From Microbacterium arabinogalactanolyticum (lineage in GTDB: Bacteria; Actinomycetota; Actinomycetes; Actinomycetales; Microbacteriaceae), in assembly GCF_030268005.1 (NCBI RefSeq), contig NZ_BRZC01000002.1, positions 310,001 through 374,000 on the forward strand: 64,000 bases of DNA. Reading direction: 5' to 3'. Numbering within the stretch: position 1 is the stretch's first letter; every line of letters begins with the position of its first letter. The position numbers were made by a program, and so were the translations under genes. Shown one piece after another: positions 28,813-36,079 of this stretch. Under the pieces are notes generated by a model that was not told where the DNA came from, did not search any database, and saw only the letters and a program-made list of their open reading frames with translations.

Positions 28813-28916
28813 GGAGGAGGCCCGAGTAACGGGATCCGGTGATCACCTCCCGGATGCCGAGAAAGCGAATCCTCCGCATAACGACTGAAGCCCCCTGCGG
28901 GGAAGCAGGGGGCTTC
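28813..28916 (+). ncRNA. Candidate structured small RNA ending in a terminator
   Basis: A perfect 9-bp outer stem TGCGGAGGA / TCCTCCGCA encloses two hairpins (CCCG-AGTAA-CGGG and ATCCGG-10 bases-CCGGAT) and a GGC/GCC closing pair, and is followed after about ten bases by a perfect 12-bp terminator stem at 28887-28916. It lies between DUF3145 and a convergent gene and contains no credible ORF. No known Rfam family is recognised. It could instead be the 3' UTR of DUF3145 or a degenerate intergenic repeat; no good promoter is seen. Confidence 0.3.
28887..28916. terminator. Bidirectional terminator
   Basis: Perfect 12-bp arms GAAGCCCCCTGC / GCAGGGGGCTTC with a GGGGAA loop. It can end plus-strand transcription from DUF3145 or the candidate RNA, and minus-strand transcription of the yczR-like gene that stops at 28940. 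Confidence 0.85.
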
Positions 28917-28939
28917 GTCATGCCCGGACGATCCCGGCA

Positions 28940-30343
28940 TCAGATCACCGCTGTGCGCTGCAGGGGGAGCGCACTCTCGGCGGTGCGGTCGCCTACGGCG
29001 GTCCAGGCTGCGGCCAGCCGGTCCATGGCCGCAGCCGTGCGCTCGGGCGTGAGCGTGATCGGGATCCGGAGGCGTCGCTCCAGGACCCCTCCCAGCGCGA
29101 AGCGCGGACCGGGCGGCAGGATCAGCCCGTGCTCCCGCGCGCTGAGCGCCAGTCTCGTCGAGATCGGTGCGCCGAGATCCAGCCAGGTCGAGAGGCCCCC
29201 GGGGGTGGTGGGCATCGTGAGACCGTGCAGTCGGGCGACGCCTGCGGCCACGGCCTCGCGGCCCGCGTGCAGCCGCTCGCGCACATGCCCGAGGAGCGCA
29301 GGCATGTCGTCGAGCAGTTCGATTGCGATGCACTGCTCCAGCAACGCGGTCCCCAGTTCGAACGAGGGGCGAACGGCGAGCAGTCGCGCGATGATCCCGG
29401 GTTCCGCTCTGATCCAGCCCAGGCGCATACCGCCCCAGGCGATCTTCGACATCGATCCGATCGTGAGCACGTGGGGACCGAATGCTGCCATCGGCACCGG
29501 GGTCCAGCCCCGGTCGATGTCGAGTTCCGCCGTCGTCTCGTCGACGATGAGGTGCGTTCCCGCGCTGCGTGCTGTGGCGGCGACCCTCGAGCGTGCGGCA
29601 TCGGGCAGGGTGGCCCCGGTGGGGTTGTGGAAGTCGGCGATGAGGTACGCCATGTGAGGACGACTGCGCAGCAGCAGATCCATGAGGTGAGCGGTGTCCC
29701 AGCCGTCGACGTCGACCGGGGTCGGCAGCAGCCGATAGCCGTGGCGGCGCAGCGACTCCAGCGCATGCGGGAAGGTGGGCTGCTCGACCAGGGCGCGCTC
29801 TCCTCGTCGACCGATCGCCGCCAGGATGAGGTTCATGGCGTTCAGCGCCCCCGAGGTGATCATGATCTCCTCGGCGGATGTCGGAACGCCGCGCTGGGTG
29901 AAGCGCTGCGCCACGGCGTCCCGCAGCTCCGGCAGTCCCTGCAGCGAGTATCCGCTCGTGCCGCGCAGCGCGGCGAGCCGCGGCAGTGACCGCACGGTGG
30001 CGTCGTAGAGCCCGGGGGTCGAGTCCATCGACGCGATGGACAGGTCGATCGCGCCCGCGTCGTCGGAAGGAACCGGCGCGACGGATCCGCTCGGCAGCGC
30101 CACGCGGGTGCCGCCTCCGTGCACACGCGTCGCGTATCCGGCGGCGGCGAGCAGATCGTAGGCTCGGGTCACGGTGGAGCGCGAGCGGCGCAGCTCGGTC
30201 GCCAGCGCGCGTTCGCTGGGCAATCGCTCGCCGACGGTGATCCGTCCGTCCAGGATCAGTGCGCGGATCTGATCCGCCAGGCCCGCGGCACTCGCGCCCG
30301 CCACGCTCTGGGCGCCGAGCTGATCGACCAGTCGTGATGTCAT
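28940..30343 (-). CDS. yczR: MocR-family PLP-dependent transcription regulator, YczR-like
   Basis: 467 residues. N-terminal GntR-type winged helix (LADQIRALILDGRITVGERLPSERALATEL, then RSRSTVTRAYDLLAAAGYA) fused to an aminotransferase fold I domain. SMSKIAWGGMRLGW carries the PLP lysine, and ADFHNPTGATL holds the Asn/Asp region. MocR proteins sense PLP-bound ligands and control a divergent gene. Here the divergent gene is yczE, the classic YczR partner. ATG 30343 with RBS GGGGA chosen over 30361. Putative operators lie in the intergenic gap. Confidence 0.92.
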   Translation of the reverse strand: MTSRLVDQLGAQSVAGASAAGLADQIRALILDGRITVGERLPSERALATELRRSRSTVTRAYDLLAAAGYATRVHGGGTRVALPSGSVAPVPSDDAGAIDLSIASMDSTPGLYDATVRSLPRLAALRGTSGYSLQGLPELRDAVAQRFTQRGVPTSAEEIMITSGALNAMNLILAAIGRRGERALVEQPTFPHALESLRRHGYRLLPTPVDVDGWDTAHLMDLLLRSRPHMAYLIADFHNPTGATLPDAARSRVAATARSAGTHLIVDETTAELDIDRGWTPVPMAAFGPHVLTIGSMSKIAWGGMRLGWIRAEPGIIARLLAVRPSFELGTALLEQCIAIELLDDMPALLGHVRERLHAGREAVAAGVARLHGLTMPTTPGGLSTWLDLGAPISTRLALSAREHGLILPPGPRFALGGVLERRLRIPITLTPERTAAAMDRLAAAWTAVGDRTAESALPLQRTAVI

Positions 30344-30358
30344 GTCCCCAGCATGCCG

Positions 30359-30402
30359 CAAAGTGGCCCGAGATCAGCAGACCACTTTGTGAGGAGTGGT
30401 CT
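30359..30402. promoter_or_regulatory. Candidate YczR operator cluster
   Basis: Three AGTGG-type boxes: CAAAGTGG (30359-30366, plus), its mirror CCACTTTG (30382-30389), and AGTGGTCT (30395-30402). The last forms a perfect 8-bp palindrome with AGACCACT (30379-30386). Repeated half-sites in both orientations are typical of MocR operators. Confidence 0.55.
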
Positions 30403-30438
30403 CGTCGGCGGCGTCTGATGCGGCATCAGCATGGACTC

Positions 30439-31101
30439 ATGAACGCACGGTCGATTCTCATGCCCATCGCAGCCGCGAGCCGACGCGAACTCGTCGAGCG
30501 GCTCACGCAGCTGCTGTCCGGGCTCATCCTGTACGGCGCGGCCATGGCCCTGATGGTGCGGGCGGGCATCGGCGTGGCGCCCTGGGACGTGCTGGCCGTG
30601 GGCATCGCCGATCGCACCGGCCTCGGATTCGGGGTGGTGACCTGCCTGGTGGCCGCCGTCGTGCTCCTGCTGTGGATCCCGCTGCGTCAGCGCCTGGGGA
30701 TCGGCACGGTGCTCAACGCCGTGCTGATCGGGCCCAGCGCCGATCTCACGCTCGGGCTGGTTCCTCCTGCGCCCTCGATCTGGATCGGCGTGCCCATGTT
30801 CGTCGGCGGACTGGTGCTGCTGGCGTTCGCCACCGGACTCTACATCTCCGCCGACTTCGGACCAGGGCCCCGCGATGGATTGATGACCGGACTGGTGGCG
30901 CGGACGGGGCGTCCGGTGTGGATGGTCCGCACGGTGCTCGAGGGAGGCGTCCTGCTCATCGGCTTCCTGCTGGGCGGTCCGGTCGGCGTGGGGACCGTGC
31001 TGTTCGCGTTCGGAGTGGGACCGCTCGTCGGCTGGTTCCTCGCGGTGTTCACCCGCATCCGGGCATCCCGCGCCCTTGCGCTCGCCCGCCCGGTGGACTG
31101 A
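30439..31101 (+). CDS. yczE: YczE-family membrane protein
   Basis: 220 residues, five or six membrane helices (for example LTQLLSGLILYGAAMALMVRAGIGVAPWDVLAVGIA). The GIGVAPWDVL and YISADFGPGPRDGLMTGL blocks are the COG2364 signature, repeated in the two halves of the protein. Its transport substrate is unknown; the constant pairing with YczR suggests a vitamin B6- or amino-acid-related compound, an inference. An in-frame ATG at 30418 is an alternative start. Confidence 0.9.
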   Translation: MNARSILMPIAAASRRELVERLTQLLSGLILYGAAMALMVRAGIGVAPWDVLAVGIADRTGLGFGVVTCLVAAVVLLLWIPLRQRLGIGTVLNAVLIGPSADLTLGLVPPAPSIWIGVPMFVGGLVLLAFATGLYISADFGPGPRDGLMTGLVARTGRPVWMVRTVLEGGVLLIGFLLGGPVGVGTVLFAFGVGPLVGWFLAVFTRIRASRALALARPVD

Positions 31102-31114
31102 CGGCGCGAGAGAG

Positions 31115-31149
31115 CAGGACGCCCCCGGGGATCCCCCGGGGGCGTCCTG
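31115..31149. terminator. Bidirectional terminator between yczE and fabF
   Basis: Perfect 16-bp arms (CAGGACGCCCCCGGGG and its complement) with a three-base loop, between convergent genes. Confidence 0.9.
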
Positions 31150-31163
31150 CTGCAGGAGCCGGC

Positions 31164-32399
31164 TCAGGCGCTGCGGAACGCGACGACGGCGTTGTGGCCG
31201 CCGAAGCCGAACGAGTTGCTGATCGCGAGCAGATCGCCGTCGCCGAGCGGCTGCGGCGAGGTCGAGAGCTTGAACGGGACGGCCGGGTCGGGCTCGGTCA
31301 TGTTGATGGTCGGCGGCGCGACGCGGTCGCGCAGCGCGAGGATCGTGTACACGGCTTCGAGCGCGCCGGTGCCGCCCAGCAGATGCCCGGTCGACGCCTT
31401 GGTCGCGGAGACGGGGATCTCGTCGATGCGGTCGCCGAACACGCGCTTGAGCGCCTCGTACTCGTTCGGGTCGCCGACAGGGGTGGACGTGGCGTGCGCG
31501 TTGATGTGCGAGACCTCGTCCGCGGAGGCACCCGCCTGCTGCAGCGCCTGCTCGACGGCACGGGCCGCGCCCGCGCCCTCGGGGTCGTTGCCGGTGATGT
31601 GGTACGAGTCGGCGGAGACGCCGCCGCCCACCAGGTAGGCGTAGATCTTCGCGCCGCGGGCCTTGGCGTGCTCCTCGGTCTCGAGGACCAGTGCCGCGCC
31701 GCCCTCGCCCATGACGAAGCCGTCGCGGTCGATGGCGCCGGGGCGGGAGGCGGTGGCCGGGTCGTCGTTGCGACGGGACAGGGCCTGTGCTGAGGCGAAG
31801 GACGCCATGGTGATCGGGTGGATCGCGGACTCCGCGCCACCGGCGATGATCACGTCGGCGAGCCCGTCCTGCAGGTGGTCGTAGGCGTTCGCGATCGACT
31901 CCGTGCTGGAGGCGCAGGCGCTGACGACCGTGCGTGCGAAAGCCTTGGCGTTGAAGTGCAGCGACAGGTTTCCCGCACCGGCGTTGGGCATCAGCATCGG
32001 AACCGTCAGCGGCATGACCCGGCGCGGTCCCTTCTCACGCAGCGTGTCCCAGGCGTCCAGCAGCGTCCACACGCCGCCGATGCCCGTGGCCCAGTCGATG
32101 CCGAGGCGCTCCGGAGCGACCTCGGGAGAACCGGCGTCCTCCCAGGCCTCACGGGCGGCGATCATCGCGAACTGGGTCGAGGGGTCAAGGCGCTTGGCCT
32201 CGTGACGGGGGAGCACCTCCTCGGGGCGGACGGTCGCCTCGGCGGCGAAGTGCACGGGGATCTGGTACTTCTCGATCCAGTCGTGCTCCAGCGTGCGCGT
32301 ACCGGACTTGCCTGCGAGCAGATTGGCCCAGTTCTCTGGGGCCGTGCCGCCCAGAGCGGACGTGGCGCCGATACCGGTGACGACGATGCGCTTGGTCAT
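31164..32399 (-). CDS. fabF: 3-oxoacyl-ACP synthase II
   Basis: 411 residues, normal KAS II length. Active-site Cys in VVSACASSTES, His residues in NAHATSTPVGDPNEY and KASTGHLLGGTGALEA, and the C-terminal FGFGGHNAVV. It condenses malonyl-ACP with growing acyl-ACP. The ATG at 32399 begins TKRIVVTGIGATSALG; upstream in-frame codons lie in the spacer. Last gene of the fasR-fabD-fabH-acpP-fabF set; a palindromic element separates it from acpP. Confidence 0.95.
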   Translation of the reverse strand: MTKRIVVTGIGATSALGGTAPENWANLLAGKSGTRTLEHDWIEKYQIPVHFAAEATVRPEEVLPRHEAKRLDPSTQFAMIAAREAWEDAGSPEVAPERLGIDWATGIGGVWTLLDAWDTLREKGPRRVMPLTVPMLMPNAGAGNLSLHFNAKAFARTVVSACASSTESIANAYDHLQDGLADVIIAGGAESAIHPITMASFASAQALSRRNDDPATASRPGAIDRDGFVMGEGGAALVLETEEHAKARGAKIYAYLVGGGVSADSYHITGNDPEGAGAARAVEQALQQAGASADEVSHINAHATSTPVGDPNEYEALKRVFGDRIDEIPVSATKASTGHLLGGTGALEAVYTILALRDRVAPPTINMTEPDPAVPFKLSTSPQPLGDGDLLAISNSFGFGGHNAVVAFRSA

Positions 32400-32440
32400 G
32401 AAGGTCCTTCGTGAGGAGGGAGGTGGTTCAGGGAAAAGGA

Positions 32441-32511
32441 GGATGCCACGCCCCGCGCCCATCGACCGGCTGCTGAGCCTGTCGAGTGCAGGGCCGGCGG
32501 GGGTGGCATCC
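32441..32511. repeat. Large palindromic (REP-like) element between acpP and fabF
   Basis: Outer arms GGATGCCACGCCCC (32441-32454) and GGGGGTGGCATCC (32499-32511), inner arms TCGACCGGCT (32462-32471) and AGCCTGTCGA (32476-32485) with a GCTG loop. The inner core CGACAGGCTCAG resembles a short sequence repeated between genes in many Microbacteriaceae genomes, as I recall. It could act as an RNA-stability or partial-terminator element inside the operon. Confidence 0.55.
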
Positions 32512-32521
32512 GCGGTGGTGC

Positions 32522-32770
32522 TTACTCCTGGCCGGCGACGATGAAGTTGACGGCGTCGGCGACCGTCTTGAGGTTCTTGACCTCGTCGTCGGGGATGGTC
32601 ACGCCGAACTTCTCCTCGGCGTTGACGACGATCGTCATCATCGAGATCGAGTCGATGTCGAGGTCGTCGGTGAACGACTTCTCCATCGCGACCTCGGATG
32701 CGTCGATGCCGGTCTCGTCGGTGACCAGCTCAGCAAGTCCTGCGAGGACCTCGTCGGTGGTGAGAGCCAT
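32522..32770 (-). CDS. acpP: Acyl carrier protein
   Basis: 82 residues, acidic four-helix protein. The phosphopantetheine serine lies in DDLDIDSISMM (the family D-S-[LI] motif); note Ile instead of the more usual Leu after Ser. It carries acyl chains between the Fab enzymes encoded around it. Located between fabH and fabF as in other actinobacteria. RBS GAAAGAGGAA precedes the ATG. Confidence 0.95.
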   Translation of the reverse strand: MALTTDEVLAGLAELVTDETGIDASEVAMEKSFTDDLDIDSISMMTIVVNAEEKFGVTIPDDEVKNLKTVADAVNFIVAGQE

Positions 32771-32833
32771 GGTGTTTCCTCTTTCTCGGAATGGTTTCGG
32801 AACCGGTGAACAGTCTAGGGAAGGCGCTCCCGA

Positions 32834-33835
32834 TCAGGGGAGCACCACCACCTGCGCGCCGAAGACGAGCCCTGCGCCGAAGCCGATCTGCAGCGCCAGA
32901 CCACCGCTGAGCTCGGGGTGCTCTTCGAGCAGACGGTGGGTGGCAAGGGGGATCGAGGCGGCCGAGGTGTTGCCGGTCGTCTCGATATCGCGTGCGATGA
33001 CGGTGGTCTCGGGGAGCTTCAGTTGCTTGGCGAACTCCTCCACGATGCGCAGGTTCGCCTGGTGCGGGATGAAGGCGGCGAGGTCGGATGCTTCGATGCC
33101 GGCCTTCTCGAGGGCCTCACGGGCGACCTTGGCCATCTCCCAGACGGCCCAGCGGAACACGCGGGGTCCTTCCTGGCGGAGGGTCGGCCACGGGGAGGTC
33201 CCGTCACGGAACTCGGTGAGCGTGTGGTTCATGCCGACGAGGTCGGCCTTGGACCCGTCGGAGCCCCACACGGTGGCGGAGATGCCGGGGGTCTCGCTGG
33301 GGCCGATGACCACCGCGCCCGCGCCGTCTCCGAGCAGGAAGGAGATGCTGCGGTCGGTCGGGTCGACGATGTCGGACAGCTTCTCCGCGCCGACCACGAC
33401 GGCGTAGTGCGCGGCGCCCGCGCGGATGAGCGCGTCGGCCTGCGCCACGGCATAGGCGTAGCCGGCACAGGCGGCGTTGACGTCGTATGCGGCAGCGGGA
33501 TTCGCGCCGATGCGGTCGGCGACGATCGCCGACACCGAGGGCGTCTGCTTGGGGTTGCTGATGGTGGCGACGATGACGAGGTCGATGTCCGCCGGGTCGA
33601 CTCCGGAGCGCTGCACGGCCTCGGCCGCCGCGGCGGAGGAGAGATCGATCGCGTCCGTCTCGGGCACGGCGCGAGCGCGCGTGATGATGCCGGTGCGCTG
33701 GCGGATCCACTCATCGCTGGAGTCGATGGGGCCGACCAGGTCGTCGTTCGGGACGGCGTTCTCCCCGCGCGCGGCACCGACGGAGTAGATCCGGGTGTGC
33801 GCGGCTCCGGTGGCCTGGGTGATGGTGGCGCTCAT
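32834..33835 (-). CDS. fabH: 3-oxoacyl-ACP synthase III
   Basis: 333 residues. Catalytic triad visible: Cys in VNAACAGYAYA, His in FIPHQANLRI, Asn in TGNTSAASIPLA. It starts chains by joining an acyl-CoA primer to malonyl-ACP; in this group branched primers are usual. Its ATG overlaps the fabD stop codon (ATGA), giving tight coupling. Confidence 0.95.
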   Translation of the reverse strand: MSATITQATGAAHTRIYSVGAARGENAVPNDDLVGPIDSSDEWIRQRTGIITRARAVPETDAIDLSSAAAAEAVQRSGVDPADIDLVIVATISNPKQTPSVSAIVADRIGANPAAAYDVNAACAGYAYAVAQADALIRAGAAHYAVVVGAEKLSDIVDPTDRSISFLLGDGAGAVVIGPSETPGISATVWGSDGSKADLVGMNHTLTEFRDGTSPWPTLRQEGPRVFRWAVWEMAKVAREALEKAGIEASDLAAFIPHQANLRIVEEFAKQLKLPETTVIARDIETTGNTSAASIPLATHRLLEEHPELSGGLALQIGFGAGLVFGAQVVVLP

Positions 33836-34752
33836 GCTGCTTCTCCGTTCAGCAGCGCGACTGCTGCGTCGAGGTCGTCAGGGGTCTTCACGGCGACGTT
33901 GGGCACGCCCTTCAGGCCGCGTTTTGCGAGGCCGACGAGCGCGCCGGCCGGGGCGACCTCGATGAAGCCGGTGATACCCGCCTGGGCCATCGATTCCATG
34001 CACAGGTCCCAGCGGACCGGCGAGGACACCTGGGTGACGATGCGGTCGAGAGCGTCGCGTCCGTCGGCCACGACGGCGCCGTCGCGGTTCGACCAGAGAG
34101 TGATCGTCGGGTCGTTCGCCTCGACGTCGTCGACGGCGGCGCGAAGCGTCTCCACCGCGGATCCCATGTAGGAGGTGTGGAAGGCGCCGGCCACCTGCAG
34201 CGGCATGACGCGGACGCCGCGTGGAGCGCTCTCCGCGAGCTTCGCGAGGCTCTCCAAGGCGCCTGCGGCCACGATCTGCCCGGCGACGTTGTAGTTGGCG
34301 GGGGCGAGCTCCAGGTCGTCGAGCAGGGCGAGCACCTCGTCGGCGTCGCCGCCGAGAACCGCGCTCATGCCTGTCGCGGCCTGCGCCGCAGCATCCGCCA
34401 TCGCCCGTCCGCGGATGCCGACCAGGCGCATCGCGTCCTCGGCGCTGATCACGCCGGCGCCGACGAGCGCGGCGAGCTCGCCGACCGAGTGACCGGCCGC
34501 GCCGTCGGCGCGGCGGCCGGAGCGGAGAACGAGCTGCTTGGCGGCGACCATCGACGCCGCGACGATCAGCGGCTGCGCGATGCGTGTGTCGCGGATGGTG
34601 TCGGCGTCGGACTCCGTGCCGTGCTTGATCAGATCGACCTCAGCGGCGTCGGAGTACGCGGCGAGCTGCTCGGCGACGCCGTCCAGCTCGAGCCAGGGTG
34701 CGAGGAATCCGGGGGTCTGGGAGCCCTGTCCAGGGCAGGCGACGACGATCAC
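33832..34752 (-). CDS. fabD: Malonyl-CoA:ACP transacylase
   Basis: 306 residues. PGQGSQTPGFL at the N-terminus, GHSVGELAALVGAG with the nucleophilic Ser, and GAFHTSYM with the catalytic His. It loads malonate on ACP. GTG start; CAGAAT six bases upstream could give a separate leaderless transcript, so fabD may be expressed both alone and by read-through from the regulator gene 105 bases upstream. Confidence 0.95.
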   Translation of the reverse strand: MIVVACPGQGSQTPGFLAPWLELDGVAEQLAAYSDAAEVDLIKHGTESDADTIRDTRIAQPLIVAASMVAAKQLVLRSGRRADGAAGHSVGELAALVGAGVISAEDAMRLVGIRGRAMADAAAQAATGMSAVLGGDADEVLALLDDLELAPANYNVAGQIVAAGALESLAKLAESAPRGVRVMPLQVAGAFHTSYMGSAVETLRAAVDDVEANDPTITLWSNRDGAVVADGRDALDRIVTQVSSPVRWDLCMESMAQAGITGFIEVAPAGALVGLAKRGLKGVPNVAVKTPDDLDAAVALLNGEAA

Positions 34753-34857
34753 CCATCCATTCTGTCAACGATGGCGACGCGACAGTGGATGATTCATCAC
34801 AAGAATCCGCGATTCGTTTGTGCGTGGCGCACAGCGGCTGCCGCGCTCGGGTCGCGA

Positions 34858-36075
34858 TCAGCGGCGACGCGGTGCCGCACGGCGGCGGCTCGGCTCCGAC
34901 GCTCCGACCGACCCGAGGATGAGCGCGGTCTGCAGGATCAGCGCTTCACGCGGTCCGGTGGCATCCCAGCCGATGACCTCGCTGACGCGCTTGAGACGGT
35001 AGCGCACGGTGTTGGGGTGGACGAACAGCTCGCGGGCGGTGGCCTCGAGCGAGCGCCCGTTGTCGAGATAGCTCCACAGCGTGGTCACGAGGTCGGGCGA
35101 ATGCGCCTGCAGCGGACGGAAGATCCGCTCGATGAGCGTCTGCTTGGCGAGCGTGTCGCCGGCCAGGGCGCGTTCGGGCAGCAGGTCGTCCGCCTCGACG
35201 GGACGCGGAGCCCCGCGCCAGGCCCGCGCGACGGCGAACCCGGCCAGCGCCGCACGAGCGCTCTGCCCCGCATCCACCAGTGCGGCGACGGGGGGACCGA
35301 GCACGACGTAACCGGGGCCGAACGACGGCTCCAGGCGCTGCGCGATCTCGGCGAACGGCAGCTCCTCTTCCTCCGCCGTCTCCTTGCCCGGAACCCGGGC
35401 GCGTCCGACGACGAGCACCAGCCGCGACCCCTGCACGCCGATCAGCACGTCCACCGAGAGGCGCCGAGCGGTGCGTCGGACCTGGTCGACGTCGAACTGC
35501 GGGGGCGTCGTGCCGACCAGCACGCACACCTCGCCGTGACCGTGCCAGCCCAGGGCCGCGATGCGGCTGGGCAGCTCCTCATCGGCCTCGCCGGTGAGGA
35601 TGGAGTCCACCACGAGCGCCTCGAGCCTGGCATCCCACAGCCCACGGGCCTCGGCTGCGCGGGCGTACACGTCCGCCGAGGCGAACGCGACGTCGCGGGA
35701 GTACAGCAGGATCGCCTCGCGCAGATCCTCGCCACGGCCGGCGACGCGCTCCTCGGTCACCGCGACCGTCACGCGGATCAGCTGCAGCGTCTGCTGCAGA
35801 CTGACGCTGCGCAGCAGTTCACGCGGAGCTGCGGCGAAGATGTCGGCCGCGATCCAGGGGGTGGAGGACGGGTCCTCGTACCACTGGATGAAGGAGGTGA
35901 TGCCCGCTTGCGCCACCAGCCCGACGGCGGACCGCCGGGCCGGTGGCATGTCGGCGTACCACGGGAGGGTGTCCTCCAGCCGCTTGATCGTCACCGTGGC
36001 GATGTCACCGGAGATCCGGCGCAGCCAGGCGAGCGTGGCGGCCTTGTCCATGGCCGACGTGGTGGGACCTGTCAC
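34858..36075 (-). CDS. fasR: PucR-type transcription regulator, FasR-like
   Basis: 405 residues. The C-terminal 60 residues are the PucR helix-turn-helix (YLDNGRSLEATARELFVHPNTVRYRLKRVSEV); the middle is a GGDEF-like CdaR domain. In Streptomyces the protein at this spot, FasR, activates the fab genes; gene order aceE-fasR-fabD-fabH-acpP-fabF is the same here. GTG start four bases after the aceE stop. An internal ATG at 36051 is possible. The 105-base gap to fabD is a likely binding region. Confidence 0.9.
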   Translation of the reverse strand: MTGPTTSAMDKAATLAWLRRISGDIATVTIKRLEDTLPWYADMPPARRSAVGLVAQAGITSFIQWYEDPSSTPWIAADIFAAAPRELLRSVSLQQTLQLIRVTVAVTEERVAGRGEDLREAILLYSRDVAFASADVYARAAEARGLWDARLEALVVDSILTGEADEELPSRIAALGWHGHGEVCVLVGTTPPQFDVDQVRRTARRLSVDVLIGVQGSRLVLVVGRARVPGKETAEEEELPFAEIAQRLEPSFGPGYVVLGPPVAALVDAGQSARAALAGFAVARAWRGAPRPVEADDLLPERALAGDTLAKQTLIERIFRPLQAHSPDLVTTLWSYLDNGRSLEATARELFVHPNTVRYRLKRVSEVIGWDATGPREALILQTALILGSVGASEPSRRRAAPRRR

Positions 36076-36079
36076 AGAT

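Noticed and set aside
28813..28886. SRP RNA, 6C RNA or a known riboswitch
   Set aside because: No GGAA-type SRP tetraloop with its conserved core, no C-rich loops, and no match to riboswitch cores I know; the downstream gene is also on the opposite strand.
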